Source of the DNA: Halocynthiibacter sp. SDUM655004
GTDB taxonomy: Bacteria > Pseudomonadota > Alphaproteobacteria > Rhodobacterales > Rhodobacteraceae
DNA length: 64,000 nucleotides
Assembly (NCBI RefSeq): GCF_026015885.1
Contig: NZ_JAPDUG010000002.1
Span: 372,001 to 436,000, forward strand
Reading direction: 5' to 3'
In this document: piece after piece, positions 34,270 through 43,158 of the stretch
Layout: each line of letters opens with the position of its first letter
How positions within the stretch are numbered: the first letter of the stretch is position 1
Notes under the pieces: model-generated
What the model saw: only the letters and a program-made list of their open reading frames with translations
Databases searched by the model: none
What the model was told of the DNA's origin: nothing
Made by a program: the position numbers and the translations under genes

Positions 34270-35013
34270 TTACCACCCGCCATCAATGCCAATATTTTGA
34301 CCAGTAATCGCGTCTGACTGTTGCGAAGCAAGGAAGGCTACAAGGTTCGCAACAGCAGGCGCTTCTATCCGCGTTTTCAGGCACTGCTGGTCCAGAACCC
34401 ATTGGCTGTATTCCTCGGCTTTGTGGCCAAAAACACGCGCTTCGGCATCCGAAACAATTGCGCCAGGAGCAACAGCGTTCACACAGATGCCAAATGGCCC
34501 GAGTTCGCGCGCAAGTGACTTGGTCAGGCCAAGCATCGCGCCCTTGGAAGCGACATACGGCACATAACCATCCAAAATCCCCTTCAGCGTCACCGAAGTA
34601 AAGTTGATGATCTTACCCCATCCTTTTTCCTTCATTGCGGGCGCGCATACGCCAACAAGTGCAAACGCCGCGCTTGAATTCACGCGGATCTGATCCTCGT
34701 ATTCCTCAAGCGAAAATTCTTCGAAAGGTCGGTTGATGATAAGAGCAGCGTTGTTGATCAAGACATCAAAACCACCGCTTTTCTCTACCTCGGCCTGTAC
34801 CGTTGCTTTTGCCGCCTCAAGATCGTTGAGGTCACAGCCAAGAAACGAGACATTCGCACCAAGTTCTGCACAACGCGCCGCTGCGTTCTCGCTGTCTGGG
34901 CGGTCAAGAATTACAATCTCAGCCCCCTCACCTGCTAACTTTCTCGCCTGCGCCTGCCCGAGCGTGCCTAGCCCGCCGGTTAGAAGTACGCGTTTACCAT
35001 CTAGCTGTCCCAT
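34270..35013 (-). CDS. SDR-family oxidoreductase
   Basis: A 247-residue short-chain dehydrogenase. The cofactor motif TGGLGTLGQAQA is at about residues 12-23 and LINNAA follows. The catalytic Ser/Tyr/Lys set is visible (INFTSVT, then YVPYVASKG, with VNAVAPGAI after). The aspartate in VILDRPD suggests a preference for NAD over NADP. With an epimerase and an enolase-type dehydratase in the same operon it is the likely sugar (or sugar-acid) dehydrogenase. GGGGAG precedes the ATG. Confidence 0.87.
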   Translation of the reverse strand: MGQLDGKRVLLTGGLGTLGQAQARKLAGEGAEIVILDRPDSENAAARCAELGANVSFLGCDLNDLEAAKATVQAEVEKSGGFDVLINNAALIINRPFEEFSLEEYEDQIRVNSSAAFALVGVCAPAMKEKGWGKIINFTSVTLKGILDGYVPYVASKGAMLGLTKSLARELGPFGICVNAVAPGAIVSDAEARVFGHKAEEYSQWVLDQQCLKTRIEAPAVANLVAFLASQQSDAITGQNIGIDGGW

Positions 35014-35024
35014 ATTCGTCTCCC

Positions 35025-35756
35025 CTAAAGAACGTCCAGAATTTCATCCATATTGGTTTCGCCAACGGGCTTATCCAACACGATCTCACCACGGGCCATC
35101 GCAACAATACGATCACAGCATTCAAACACATGGTGGATGTTGTGGCTGATAAATATACCCGTAATGCCAAGCGATTTCAGCGATTGCACAAAACCGATGA
35201 CCTTGCGAGTTTCCTTAACAGCAAGGTGGTTCGTGGGCTCGTCGAGGATCATAACCTTTGATTTGAAATGCATCGCACGCGCAATCGCAACACCCTGCCG
35301 CTGACCGCCTGAAAGCTCTCCTACGAGCGCGTCCGGCGAACGCAGGTGCAGATCGACATCGGCAATCGCCTGAACACTTTCCTCTGCCATACGCTTCGTA
35401 TCCAGAATACCAATGCCACCGATCCCGTATTTGATCGGCTCCCGACCGATGAACATATTACGAGCAATCGACATGGTCGGGACCATGGAGTTGTATTGGT
35501 AGATCGTCTCGATCCCCTCATCCATCGCATCCCGAGGCCCCTTGAAGGAGACCTTGCGCCCTTCAAAGTAGATTTCACCTTCCGAAGGTGCCTGTGTGCC
35601 CGAGAGGATATTGATCAGTGTCGACTTTCCTGCGCCGTTGTCTCCGACAAGGCCGACAGTTTCGTTTGGTCGGAAATCCAGAGTGGCTCCTTTGAGGGCA
35701 TGCACGCCGGAGTACCATTTGTGGAGATTTTTGACCTGAATGATGGGCGCCGTCAT
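35025..35756 (-). CDS. ABC sugar transporter ATP-binding protein (short RbsA/FrcA type)
   Basis: A 243-residue single ATPase domain. Walker A is GDNGAGKST, the signature is LSGGQRQGVAIARA, Walker B is VMILDEPTNHLAV and the switch His is in FISHNIHHV. RbsA is normally two fused ATPase domains; this one has a single domain as in FrcA of rhizobial fructose transporters, so two copies must pair. It overlaps the permease gene by 4 bp. Confidence 0.9.
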   Translation of the reverse strand: MTAPIIQVKNLHKWYSGVHALKGATLDFRPNETVGLVGDNGAGKSTLINILSGTQAPSEGEIYFEGRKVSFKGPRDAMDEGIETIYQYNSMVPTMSIARNMFIGREPIKYGIGGIGILDTKRMAEESVQAIADVDLHLRSPDALVGELSGGQRQGVAIARAMHFKSKVMILDEPTNHLAVKETRKVIGFVQSLKSLGITGIFISHNIHHVFECCDRIVAMARGEIVLDKPVGETNMDEILDVL

Positions 35757-36739
35757 TTGCCTGTCTCCACTTTAATAGATTTGGCTTTCTTCCGGAGCCA
35801 CGCATTCAAAATCACAGCAAACACGGTCAGTGCGCCCAGTGCCATTTTGAACCAGTTCGCGTCGACTTGAGACAAGACAAGGCCATTATCAATCACGCGG
35901 ATCAGTGTCGCGCCAATGATCCCGCCAAGTATTGTACCGATACCGCCCGTTAGGGCCGTTCCGCCGATAACCGCTGCGGCAACTGCCTGAAGTTCCATGC
36001 CCTCGCCAATTGACGGAAGCGGCGCACCAAGGCGCATGACCTGAATGGAACCTGCAAACCCTGCGAGGAATGAGCAGATCATAAAGGTCGCGATTTTCAC
36101 ACGTTTGGTTGGAATACCCATCGACTGCGCAGCAGGCAGGAAACCTCCAGTCGCGCGCACCCAGTTACCGAAATTCGTGCGCGACAACAGGAGCGCAATC
36201 AGTATTGCAAAAGCAAGAAACCACACAAACGACATACGGATCAGATCACCCGGCCCGACGTAGCTTGTAAACAACCACTTCGGGATCGCGCCATTTGGCA
36301 AAAGCGGCGGGAACCCACCAGAAATCACAACCGTGATTGAGCGCGCCACGAAAAGCATACCAAGTGTTGTGATAAAACTCGGTATGTTGAATTGGATCGT
36401 GAGGTATCCGTTCACGAAACCAATCAGAAGCGCGACACACAGCCCAATAGAAAAGGCAAAAATGAATGGCATCCCCCCTTCGAGAAGAACCGCCATCGTC
36501 ATAGGCGTTAACGCGAACACAGAGCCAACAGAAAGGTCAAACTCGCCGCATATCATTAGAAGCGTAACGCCAATCGCAACAAGGGCCATCTCAGGCAAAA
36601 GGCCAAGAATGCCTTGAAGGTTTTGTAAATTCAGAAAAACCCCGCCGGAGCGCACCTGAAACACGATTGCGAGCAAAACCAGAAAGGCGATGCCCGCAAG
36701 TTCGGGTTTTTCCATATAGATTTTGAGTAGTCGTTTCAT
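35753..36739 (-). CDS. ABC sugar transporter permease (RbsC type)
   Basis: A 328-residue membrane protein with eight or more hydrophobic segments and the RbsC family stretch EFDLSVGSVFAL in the N-terminal half. AVAAAVIGGTALTGGIGTILGG is the conserved C-terminal loop. It works with the neighbouring ATPase and periplasmic binding protein. Confidence 0.92.
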   Translation of the reverse strand: MKRLLKIYMEKPELAGIAFLVLLAIVFQVRSGGVFLNLQNLQGILGLLPEMALVAIGVTLLMICGEFDLSVGSVFALTPMTMAVLLEGGMPFIFAFSIGLCVALLIGFVNGYLTIQFNIPSFITTLGMLFVARSITVVISGGFPPLLPNGAIPKWLFTSYVGPGDLIRMSFVWFLAFAILIALLLSRTNFGNWVRATGGFLPAAQSMGIPTKRVKIATFMICSFLAGFAGSIQVMRLGAPLPSIGEGMELQAVAAAVIGGTALTGGIGTILGGIIGATLIRVIDNGLVLSQVDANWFKMALGALTVFAVILNAWLRKKAKSIKVETGK

Positions 36740-36769
36740 TCTTGCCTGTCCCTAATCGGGTAAAGAAAT

Positions 36770-36795
36770 GGCCGGCGCCACATGCGGCACCGGCC
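36770..36795 (-). terminator. hairpin between binding-protein and permease genes
   Basis: GGCCGG (36770-36775) pairs with CCGGCC (36790-36795), extended after a single mismatch by GCC/GGC, with a small loop. It starts 10 bp past the binding-protein stop. No U-run follows, so it is probably an attenuator or RNA stabiliser. Confidence 0.6.
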
Positions 36796-36805
36796 CGCTT
36801 ATGTC

Positions 36806-37777
36806 TTAGCGTAGGCCTTGCTTGGCCAGATCCCAAAGCGCTGGCACGTCTTCGGCGCGCACGATGCCTTGGCCTGTGTCTACATCAGATGGAGACAGCT
36901 TGACCGTATGTGCAAGATAGGCCTGCATAACAGGAATAAAGCCTTGCATATATGGCTGCTGGTCAACCTGAACCTGAATGTATCCAGCTTCCATCTGCTG
37001 AAGCACCTCAGCGACGATATCAAAACCACCCATCAAAACTTTGCCCGGTTCGATGCCGCGGTCTGCGAGTACTTGAGCAACATAGGCGTGCCACAAGCCA
37101 GTGTCGAAATAGGCCGTCGTATCAGGATTGGCGTTGATGTATGCGCCAACACGTTCTGCAACAACCGCACCGTCCGTACCCGTATCAAGGCGTACAATCT
37201 CAACTTCGCGATCAGGGTTCGCTTCTTTGAATTCCTCAAGGAATTGCATGACGCCCGCGCCACGCTGTTCAGACCAGTTCTGACCTGGCGCAGAAATACC
37301 GACGACAGCCTTGATCGGGCCTTCAGCTGGGAAGAACTCCGACATCGCTTTACCGAGCGAATACCCCGCTGGTACAAAACCTTGTCCAATGAAGGCCTGA
37401 CGCGCGTTGCCCGCCGCGCCTTCAGTATCGTCTACGTTAACGGCCATTGTGATAACACCGTTATCAACTGCGCCCTGTAGGATTTCATCAAAGGCGTTGT
37501 TATCAACGATCGATGTCAAAAGCGCATCTGGATTACGCGCCAGTGCAGCCATCATGTTTGCGGCCTGCTGGTCAATCGCGCCTTCGGTCTGGGTAAAGAT
37601 CATCTGACAGTTTGCTTCGATCTTCTCGCACGCGTCATCAAAGCCCTTTTTCACGGCCTGCCAGAACGGGTTGGACGCCGAAGAATGATGCGTGAACACG
37701 ATGTTCATTGGCTCTGCCACAGCTGCTCCTCCAAGCAATGCTGTCGCCAATGCCGTCGCCTTAAGTAGTTTTCTCAT
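36806..37777 (-). CDS. ABC sugar-binding protein (RbsB type)
   Basis: A 323-residue periplasmic protein with a signal peptide (MRKLLKATALATALLGGAAV, cleavage near AVAEP). Its fold pattern is type I: MNIVFTHHSSASNPFWQAV at the first strand, ALLTSIVDNNAF, and VLMGGFDIVAEVLQQM near the end. GGGAGGA precedes the ATG. The ligand is unknown; the downstream enzymes suggest a monosaccharide. Confidence 0.92.
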   Translation of the reverse strand: MRKLLKATALATALLGGAAVAEPMNIVFTHHSSASNPFWQAVKKGFDDACEKIEANCQMIFTQTEGAIDQQAANMMAALARNPDALLTSIVDNNAFDEILQGAVDNGVITMAVNVDDTEGAAGNARQAFIGQGFVPAGYSLGKAMSEFFPAEGPIKAVVGISAPGQNWSEQRGAGVMQFLEEFKEANPDREVEIVRLDTGTDGAVVAERVGAYINANPDTTAYFDTGLWHAYVAQVLADRGIEPGKVLMGGFDIVAEVLQQMEAGYIQVQVDQQPYMQGFIPVMQAYLAHTVKLSPSDVDTGQGIVRAEDVPALWDLAKQGLR

Positions 37778-37810
37778 TGTTTATTCCTCCCTTTAAGTTT
37801 TGTTCAGATG

Positions 37811-39013
37811 TCAAATATCCGATTGATCCGATGTCCGGCGCAGCACGGTAAATGCCTTGTCGAGATCGGGGTGGAGCTCCATTCCAAGGCCAGGCCCTGG
37901 CGGAACGGTAATCATGCCGTTTGAAACTTCTGGCAGCGCTGTCACGAGATCGCGGTACCAAGTTTTGTAGAAAGCGCGTACGCTCTCTTGAACAATTGCA
38001 TTTGGCGCATTGAGTGAAAGATGCGTCGACGCCCCGAGAACCACTGGCCCGGTGCAATCGTGTGGCGCAATCGGCAGATGCCATGTCTCGGCCATCGACG
38101 CAATTTTGCGCGCTTCGGAAAGGCCACCGCACCAACTGATGTCGAGCATCACCACGCCCGCCGCACCGGTCTCCAATAGGTCTCGGAATGCCCAACGCGT
38201 CCCCAGAGTTTCCGACGCCGAGATCGGCGCACGGCTCACCTGCGCATAGCGTGTGAGGCTCGATAGGCTGTCCATTTTGATCGGATCTTCGTGCCAAAAC
38301 GTCTTGAATTCGGCGAGCTCACGAGCAATTTCCATCGCGGGCAGGAGCTGCCACATGGAATGGAACTCAACCATGATGTCCATCTTGTTGCCTAGAACAT
38401 CGCGAATTTTTTGGAACGGCAACAAAGCCTTATCCATATCCGGCCCAGAGATATACTGGCCGCGGCTCTTCTCTGCGGCCATATCAAACGGCCAAATCTT
38501 CATCGCCGTAATACCCTCTTCGTAGAGGGACAGCGCAAGCTCATCGGCGTTGTTGAGGAACCCGTTCAGGTCATCGTACTGTGCATTCGCACCAATTCCG
38601 TAGTTCTCGGACTGCTGACCTGTGGCTTTCTTAATATACTCTGTACCGGCGCACGTGTTGTAGGTCCGAATCTCGCTACGGCTAAAGCCACCAAGAAGCT
38701 GCGCAATTGGTTGGTTTACGGCCTTGCCGAACAAATCCCAAAGAGCGATGTCAAATGCCGAATTTCCCCGCACCTCTGCACCCGAAGATCGAAAGCCGAG
38801 GTACCCATTAAGCTCATTGGCCAAGAGGTCAATCTGAAGCGGATCACGGCCGATCACGCGTGGCGCGACATACTCATGCAGATAGGTTTCAACCGTCTCC
38901 GCCACGAAAAACGTTTCGCCGAGCCCCACAAGCCCCTCGTCGGTATGAACCTGCACCCACAACAAGTTGGGGCGTTCTTCGATACGGATCGTTTCAATTT
39001 TAGTGATTTTCAT
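37811..39013 (-). CDS. enolase-superfamily sugar-acid dehydratase (mandelate racemase group)
   Basis: A 400-residue enzyme of the mandelate-racemase/muconate-lactonizing group. The metal ligands align as E216 (MVEFHSMW), E242 (FWHEDP) and E268 (SASETLG), with H218 next to the first and H318 (IAPHDC) opposite. The first ligand is Glu where Asp is usual, and the KxK motif is replaced by K172-I-W174, so it fits none of the well-known types exactly. Members remove water from aldonic or uronic acids to give 2-keto-3-deoxy acids. It lies between the regulator and the binding-protein gene. Confidence 0.85.
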   Translation of the reverse strand: MKITKIETIRIEERPNLLWVQVHTDEGLVGLGETFFVAETVETYLHEYVAPRVIGRDPLQIDLLANELNGYLGFRSSGAEVRGNSAFDIALWDLFGKAVNQPIAQLLGGFSRSEIRTYNTCAGTEYIKKATGQQSENYGIGANAQYDDLNGFLNNADELALSLYEEGITAMKIWPFDMAAEKSRGQYISGPDMDKALLPFQKIRDVLGNKMDIMVEFHSMWQLLPAMEIARELAEFKTFWHEDPIKMDSLSSLTRYAQVSRAPISASETLGTRWAFRDLLETGAAGVVMLDISWCGGLSEARKIASMAETWHLPIAPHDCTGPVVLGASTHLSLNAPNAIVQESVRAFYKTWYRDLVTALPEVSNGMITVPPGPGLGMELHPDLDKAFTVLRRTSDQSDI

Positions 39014-39027
39014 TGCTTTTTGCTCTT

Positions 39028-39744
39028 TTAGGAAATGCCAGCAGCGATCAATGCGCGCACACTCTCGTCAAAATGAAGCGCCATTAGGTCGCTGGCTTTG
39101 GTCGGGTCGCCAGCCGCAATTGCGTTGGCAAGATCTCTATGGATTTGCAGCATTTTCTTCTGTTCGTTGATATCTGTGCGGCTCCGCCAACCAGTTGGCC
39201 ATGTCTGGCGGGTAACGCCTTCAAACGCTCCAACAATCAGCGCATAGATCGGGTTCTTTGCCGCTTTAGCGATTTCCAGATGAAAAGCGATATCGTGCTC
39301 CATCATTTGCTCTGGAGTATCGAAGCAATCTTCCATTGCCACTGCATGCTCAAGAATGACACGAGCTTGTTCATCCGTGCGGCGAAGCGAAGCGAGAGCT
39401 GCGGTCCGCACCTCAATCGTGCGGCGCACATCATAAACCTGCTGAATAGAGATTTGCTCGGTATGAACGCCATGCTCGATCAGCGGTGACATCGAGGCGT
39501 AATCAAGCTGCGCCACCGTCGCGCGTTTGCCCGTATTCAGCTCAATCAAATGGAGCGCCGCGAGGGAGCGGTACGCTTCGCGAACAACAGTGCGCGACAC
39601 ATTCAATTCCTTGGAAAACAGAGCCTCGGATGGAAGCTTATCTCCCGGCCCCAGCTCTTCATTGCGGATATGCGCCGTGATGGCACTCACCGTTTCCGAG
39701 ACACGACCGGCACTTGCCTTTTCCTTGGATTGAAGTGTGCTCAC
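39028..39744 (-). CDS. GntR-family regulator, FadR/FCD type
   Basis: A 238-residue regulator. An N-terminal winged helix (GDKLPSEALFSKELNVSRTVVREAY) is followed by an all-helical FCD domain with the metal-binding pattern (DIAFHLEIAKAAKN and the C-terminal ALHFDESV). The start is GTG at 39744, with AGGAAT upstream. It is the first gene of the sugar operon and has a perfect 7-bp inverted repeat 30 bp upstream, so it probably controls itself and the whole operon. The effector is likely a sugar acid. Confidence 0.88.
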   Translation of the reverse strand: MSTLQSKEKASAGRVSETVSAITAHIRNEELGPGDKLPSEALFSKELNVSRTVVREAYRSLAALHLIELNTGKRATVAQLDYASMSPLIEHGVHTEQISIQQVYDVRRTIEVRTAALASLRRTDEQARVILEHAVAMEDCFDTPEQMMEHDIAFHLEIAKAAKNPIYALIVGAFEGVTRQTWPTGWRSRTDINEQKKMLQIHRDLANAIAAGDPTKASDLMALHFDESVRALIAAGIS

Positions 39745-39773
39745 AACGCATTCCTATTTTACAGTTCATTGCA

Positions 39774-39790
39774 AACCTGTACGACAGGTT
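39774..39790. promoter_or_regulatory. operator-like palindrome before the FadR-type regulator gene
   Basis: AACCTGT (39774-39780) and ACAGGTT (39784-39790) form a perfect inverted repeat with a 3-bp centre. Size and position suit an FCD-type GntR dimer acting on the operon promoter. Confidence 0.7.
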
Positions 39791-40119
39791 AGGGATAAAC
39801 TGTATATAGAATCGCGTTTAGATTCTGTCAACGAATGAAATCGCCGCAGCATGTTGCTCACGGACCACCAATAACACTTTGTTTTTAAATTATTTTCAGA
39901 CATCATTCATTGAACCGAAGAGCATTGCATGTGAATGACCCTGCTAGACACCTGACCTCCAGTTTGCAGCCTGAACTGAAGCATATGAACTGCATCCCCC
40001 CTTTTCTGGCGTGACCGCGAGCATGAATTTTACTAGTGTTTGGAAAGCACGTGCGAAGCCAATGCGCGTTGAGTTTGTTCATTGGGCAGTAATAGAAGAG
40101 AAGCGGGACACCTCTCGGG
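39791..40119. other. intergenic region without recognised gene
   Basis: No convincing coding frame on either strand; the open frames here have no family features. The stretch is AT-rich around 39870-39900. It must hold the promoters for the FadR operon (leftward) and the acyltransferase-like gene (rightward), but none is assigned. Confidence 0.5.
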
Positions 40120-40866
40120 ATGAGCAACCAAGAAGATATAGTCGCGGAGGCCCACAACCCACATAATGCGCGTATTCCCTCGATTGATATCGCAAGAACC
40201 GCAGCACTTTTTGCGATGATCATCTATCATTTTTTCTGGGACCTTGCCGCACTTGGGTTTATTGCTCCAGACACAATGTACGCCAGCGGCTGGGTGTGGT
40301 TTGCGAAGTGCATCGCCGCGAGCTTCCTTTTCCTCGCAGGCTTCAGCCTCTGGCTCGCACATGGCGAGAACGCACGCTGGCGGCCATTCTGGCGACGTTT
40401 GGGAATTCTCGCCCTCGCCGCAGTTTTGATATCGGTTGTCACATATTTTGCATTTCCAAACGGATGGATCCGTTTCGGCATCCTGCACTCAATCGCCGCC
40501 TCATCTTTGATTGGAATGCTGCTCTTGCGATCTCCAAGCCTTGTCCTGTTAGGACTAATTGTTTTGATCTACGCTCTAAACAATGTCGAGCTTGTCGCGT
40601 TCAACGCTCCCCTGCTTATCTGGACGGGCCTCGGAACCCAAATTCCATATATGCTCGACTATGAGCCGCTCATCCCATGGCTCGCCGCACTTCTCGCTGG
40701 GTTGCTAACGGCCAAGCTAATTGCCCCCCGCCTCCCGCTTCAAACCAGTGCGATTAAGCTACCGGCCTTCCTTGTCTGGCCCGGAAGGCACAGCTTGATG
40801 ATCTACCTGCTTCATCAACCTATTCTCTACGGCACTCTTCTGGCCGTAAAAAATCTATTCACCTGA
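40120..40866 (+). CDS. DUF1624/heparan-alpha-glucosaminide N-acetyltransferase-like membrane protein
   Basis: A 248-residue integral membrane protein with about seven hydrophobic segments. The N-terminal stretch PSIDIARTAALFAMIIYHFFWDLAAL carries the family histidine in the first membrane helix. FLAGFSLWLAH and the ending PGRHSLMIYLLHQPILYG are also typical. Relatives transfer acetyl groups to sugars across the membrane, but bacterial members are mostly uncharacterised. No strong ribosome-binding site is seen before the ATG. It stands alone between two minus-strand regions. Confidence 0.8.
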   Translation: MSNQEDIVAEAHNPHNARIPSIDIARTAALFAMIIYHFFWDLAALGFIAPDTMYASGWVWFAKCIAASFLFLAGFSLWLAHGENARWRPFWRRLGILALAAVLISVVTYFAFPNGWIRFGILHSIAASSLIGMLLLRSPSLVLLGLIVLIYALNNVELVAFNAPLLIWTGLGTQIPYMLDYEPLIPWLAALLAGLLTAKLIAPRLPLQTSAIKLPAFLVWPGRHSLMIYLLHQPILYGTLLAVKNLFT

Positions 40867-40992
40867 AATGCGGCGGAGATTTACTGCTTAATTGAGCGCC
40901 GACTTGAGGGATTGAAACGCGACGCCACGTCCTCTCGGCAAGTTTCCGAAGTCAAATCCGCACGCGACAATGCTAAAGCCCGCGTTTAACAG
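40867..40992. other. intergenic, nothing recognised
   Basis: The first part of the 445-bp gap between the acyltransferase-like gene and nqrF. No gene, repeat or terminator could be supported in these bases. The rest of the gap holds a gene remnant and the nqr terminator. Confidence 0.4.
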
Positions 40993-41223
40993 CTAGCCGT
41001 AAATAGCGCTTTCAACAGGAATCCCATTCTCGATTAGCCCCCGCGCAACAGGCTTACTATGCTCCCAGACAACGGACGAACGAAGCTGCCCCCAAAGCCC
41101 CATATTCGCCGGAATATCGCCGAGTTTGAAAAGCCCCCAGCAGCGCCTTCTACTGGTCCGGCGAAACTAATGCACCACACTCTCAACGAGATTTTCCGCA
41201 TCAACAAACGTTCGGCACAGCTT
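40993..41223 (-). pseudogene. decayed gene remnant
   Basis: Reading the minus strand from 41223, one frame gives a protein-like stretch (KLCRTFVDAENLVESVVH) to a TAG at 41169-41167. The same frame recovers protein-like sequence from about 41133 (FKLGDIPANMGLWGQLR, then VARGLIENGIPVESAIYG) to a TAG at 40995-40993. Between them a different frame reads better (ALVSPDQ, KALLGAF), as expected after two small indels. No start codon or ribosome-binding site precedes it, because the nqr terminator lies there. It looks like the tail of a lost gene; the family is not recognised. Confidence 0.45.
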
Positions 41224-41228
41224 TTGAC

Positions 41229-41262
41229 AAACGAAAAATCGCCCCAGTTACCTAGGGCGATT
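41229..41262 (-). terminator. rho-independent terminator of the nqr operon
   Basis: AATCGCCC/GGGCGATT (arms 41237-41244 and 41255-41262) form a perfect 8-bp stem with a 10-base loop. On the minus strand the stem is followed by TTTCGTTTG, continuing a T-rich stretch from the stem. It lies about 50 bp past the nqrF stop codon. Confidence 0.85.
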
Positions 41263-41311
41263 ATTCTGTTCTGCAACGCTCTAAAAACGCACATTTTCCG
41301 TTGTTAAGGCG

Positions 41312-42535
41312 TTATCCGCCGAAGTCATCAAGCATGATGTCTTCGCGATCAACGCCGAGTTCCAGCAGCATGTTGATCACGGACTGGTTCATGATGGGCG
41401 GACCACACATGTAGTATTCACAATCTTCGGGCGCCGGATGGTTCTTTAGGTATTCTTCGTAAAGAACGTTGTGGATGAAGCCAGTGTAGCCAGTCCAATC
41501 GTCTTCCGGCAGCGCATCGGAAAGCGCAACGTGCCATTCGAAGTTATCGAACTCCTCGGCAAGCTGATCGAAATCTTCAACAAAGAACATCTCGCGCTTG
41601 GAGCGCGCACCGTACCAGAAGCTGATCTTACGGTCGCGATTTTTGAGGCGCTTGAGCTGGTCGAAAATGTGGCTCCGCATTGGCGCCATACCAGCGCCAC
41701 CACCGATAAAGACCATCTCTTTTTGAGTGTCGCGTGCGAAGAATTCGCCGAACGGACCAGAGATCGTAACCTTGTCACCAGGCTTGAGGTTAAAGATATA
41801 AGACGACATCAGGCCGGGCGGGATACCCTCGCTTCCTGGTGGCGGCGTCGCCACACGGACGTTGAGCATGATGATGCCCTTTTCATCCGGATAGTTCGCC
41901 ATCGAATACGCGCGCTCAACGGGCTCTGTGACGGTGGATTCATAGCGCCAGAGATTGAACTTGTCCCAGTCCTCGCGGTATTCCTCTTCGACGTCGAAGT
42001 CGGTGTACTTGAGCTTATGTGCCGGTGCTTCGATCTGGATATAGCCACCAGCGCGGAAATTCACATCTTCGCCTTCAGGCAACTCAAGAACCAGCGCCTT
42101 AATAAAGGTCGCAACGTTCTCGTTGGAGCGGACGGTACATTCCCATTTCTTTACGCCGAAGACCTCTTCAGGAACTTCGATATCCATATCCTGTTTGACC
42201 GCGACCTGACAGGACAACCGATCACCACAGGCGGCCTCACGCTTGGTGATGTGGCTTTCTTCGGTAGGCAGGATTGAGCCGCCACCCGAATGCACTCGCA
42301 CGCGACATTGCGCACAAGTTCCACCGCCGCCGCAAGCCGACGGCACAAAGAGCTTCTGCTCTGCCAGTGTTTGCAGAAGTTTACCCCCTGCCGGAACAGA
42401 GATCGTTTTTTCACCGTTAATGGTAATGTCGACGTTACCCGTCGATACCAGTCGCGACCGTGCCAGAATAATGATCGTGACAAGCGCCAGAACGATCAGA
42501 GTAAAGAGAATGACGCCAAGCGTGAACGTTTGCAT
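41312..42535 (-). CDS. nqrF: Na+-translocating NADH:quinone reductase subunit F
   Basis: A 407-residue subunit that takes electrons from NADH. One N-terminal membrane helix (residues 4-25) is followed by a [2Fe-2S] domain with C68, C74, C77 and C109 ([12 protein letters not shown] ... RLSCQ), an FAD-binding part with RAYSMANYP, and an NADH domain with [14 protein letters not shown] and [12 protein letters not shown]. This matches NqrF length and order. It is the last gene of the operon. Confidence 0.97.
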   Translation of the reverse strand: MQTFTLGVILFTLIVLALVTIIILARSRLVSTGNVDITINGEKTISVPAGGKLLQTLAEQKLFVPSACGGGGTCAQCRVRVHSGGGSILPTEESHITKREAACGDRLSCQVAVKQDMDIEVPEEVFGVKKWECTVRSNENVATFIKALVLELPEGEDVNFRAGGYIQIEAPAHKLKYTDFDVEEEYREDWDKFNLWRYESTVTEPVERAYSMANYPDEKGIIMLNVRVATPPPGSEGIPPGLMSSYIFNLKPGDKVTISGPFGEFFARDTQKEMVFIGGGAGMAPMRSHIFDQLKRLKNRDRKISFWYGARSKREMFFVEDFDQLAEEFDNFEWHVALSDALPEDDWTGYTGFIHNVLYEEYLKNHPAPEDCEYYMCGPPIMNQSVINMLLELGVDREDIMLDDFGG

Positions 42536-42549
42536 GTGTCCTCTCTCCT

Positions 42550-43158
42550 TTACAGTTTAACGCCGCTGAACGACATGAAAGCCATCGCCATCAATCCAGC
42601 GGTGATAAAGGTTATGCCCAGCCCCTGAAGGCCAGCAGGAATATCCGAATACTTCAGCTTCTCGCGCACACCGGCCATCGCGGTGATCGCAAGCGCCCAG
42701 CCAAAGCCTGATGAAACGCCATAAGTTAGCGACTCCGCGAAGTTGTAATCGCGCTGCACCATAAAGAGCGAACCACCGAGGATCGCACAGTTCACGGTAA
42801 TCAACGGCAGGAACACACCAAGCGCGTTGTAGAGCGGCGGGAAGTACTTATCGAGAACCATCTCAAGGATCTGAACCAGCGCGGCGATCACACCGATATA
42901 GGAGATCAACCCAAGGAAGGTGAGATCAACATCAGGGAAACCAGCCCAAGCCAGCGCACCTGGTGCGAGCAGATAGTTCAGGATCAAGTTGTTTGCAGGA
43001 ACAGTGATCGCCTGCACAATCATCACCGAAATGCCAAGCCCGATCGCGGTCGAGATCTTTTTGGATACGGCAATGAACGTACACATGCCGAGAAAGAACG
43101 ACAGCGCGAGGTTCTCAACGAAAATGGCCTTTACGGCAAGAGAAATGAGACCTTCCAT
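42550..43158 (-). CDS. nqrE: Na+-NQR subunit E
   Basis: A 202-residue membrane protein with six hydrophobic segments. [16 protein letters not shown] and [17 protein letters not shown] carry the cysteines that, with those of NqrD, hold the intramembrane iron centre. It starts exactly at the nqrD stop codon (1-bp overlap). Confidence 0.96.
   Translation of the reverse strand: MEGLISLAVKAIFVENLALSFFLGMCTFIAVSKKISTAIGLGISVMIVQAITVPANNLILNYLLAPGALAWAGFPDVDLTFLGLISYIGVIAALVQILEMVLDKYFPPLYNALGVFLPLITVNCAILGGSLFMVQRDYNFAESLTYGVSSGFGWALAITAMAGVREKLKYSDIPAGLQGLGITFITAGLMAMAFMSFSGVKL

Noticed and set aside
40034-40041. ACTAGT near 40034 as a third TetR operator
   Set aside because: The flanks do not match TTACCn/nGGTAA; a 6-bp core alone is expected by chance.
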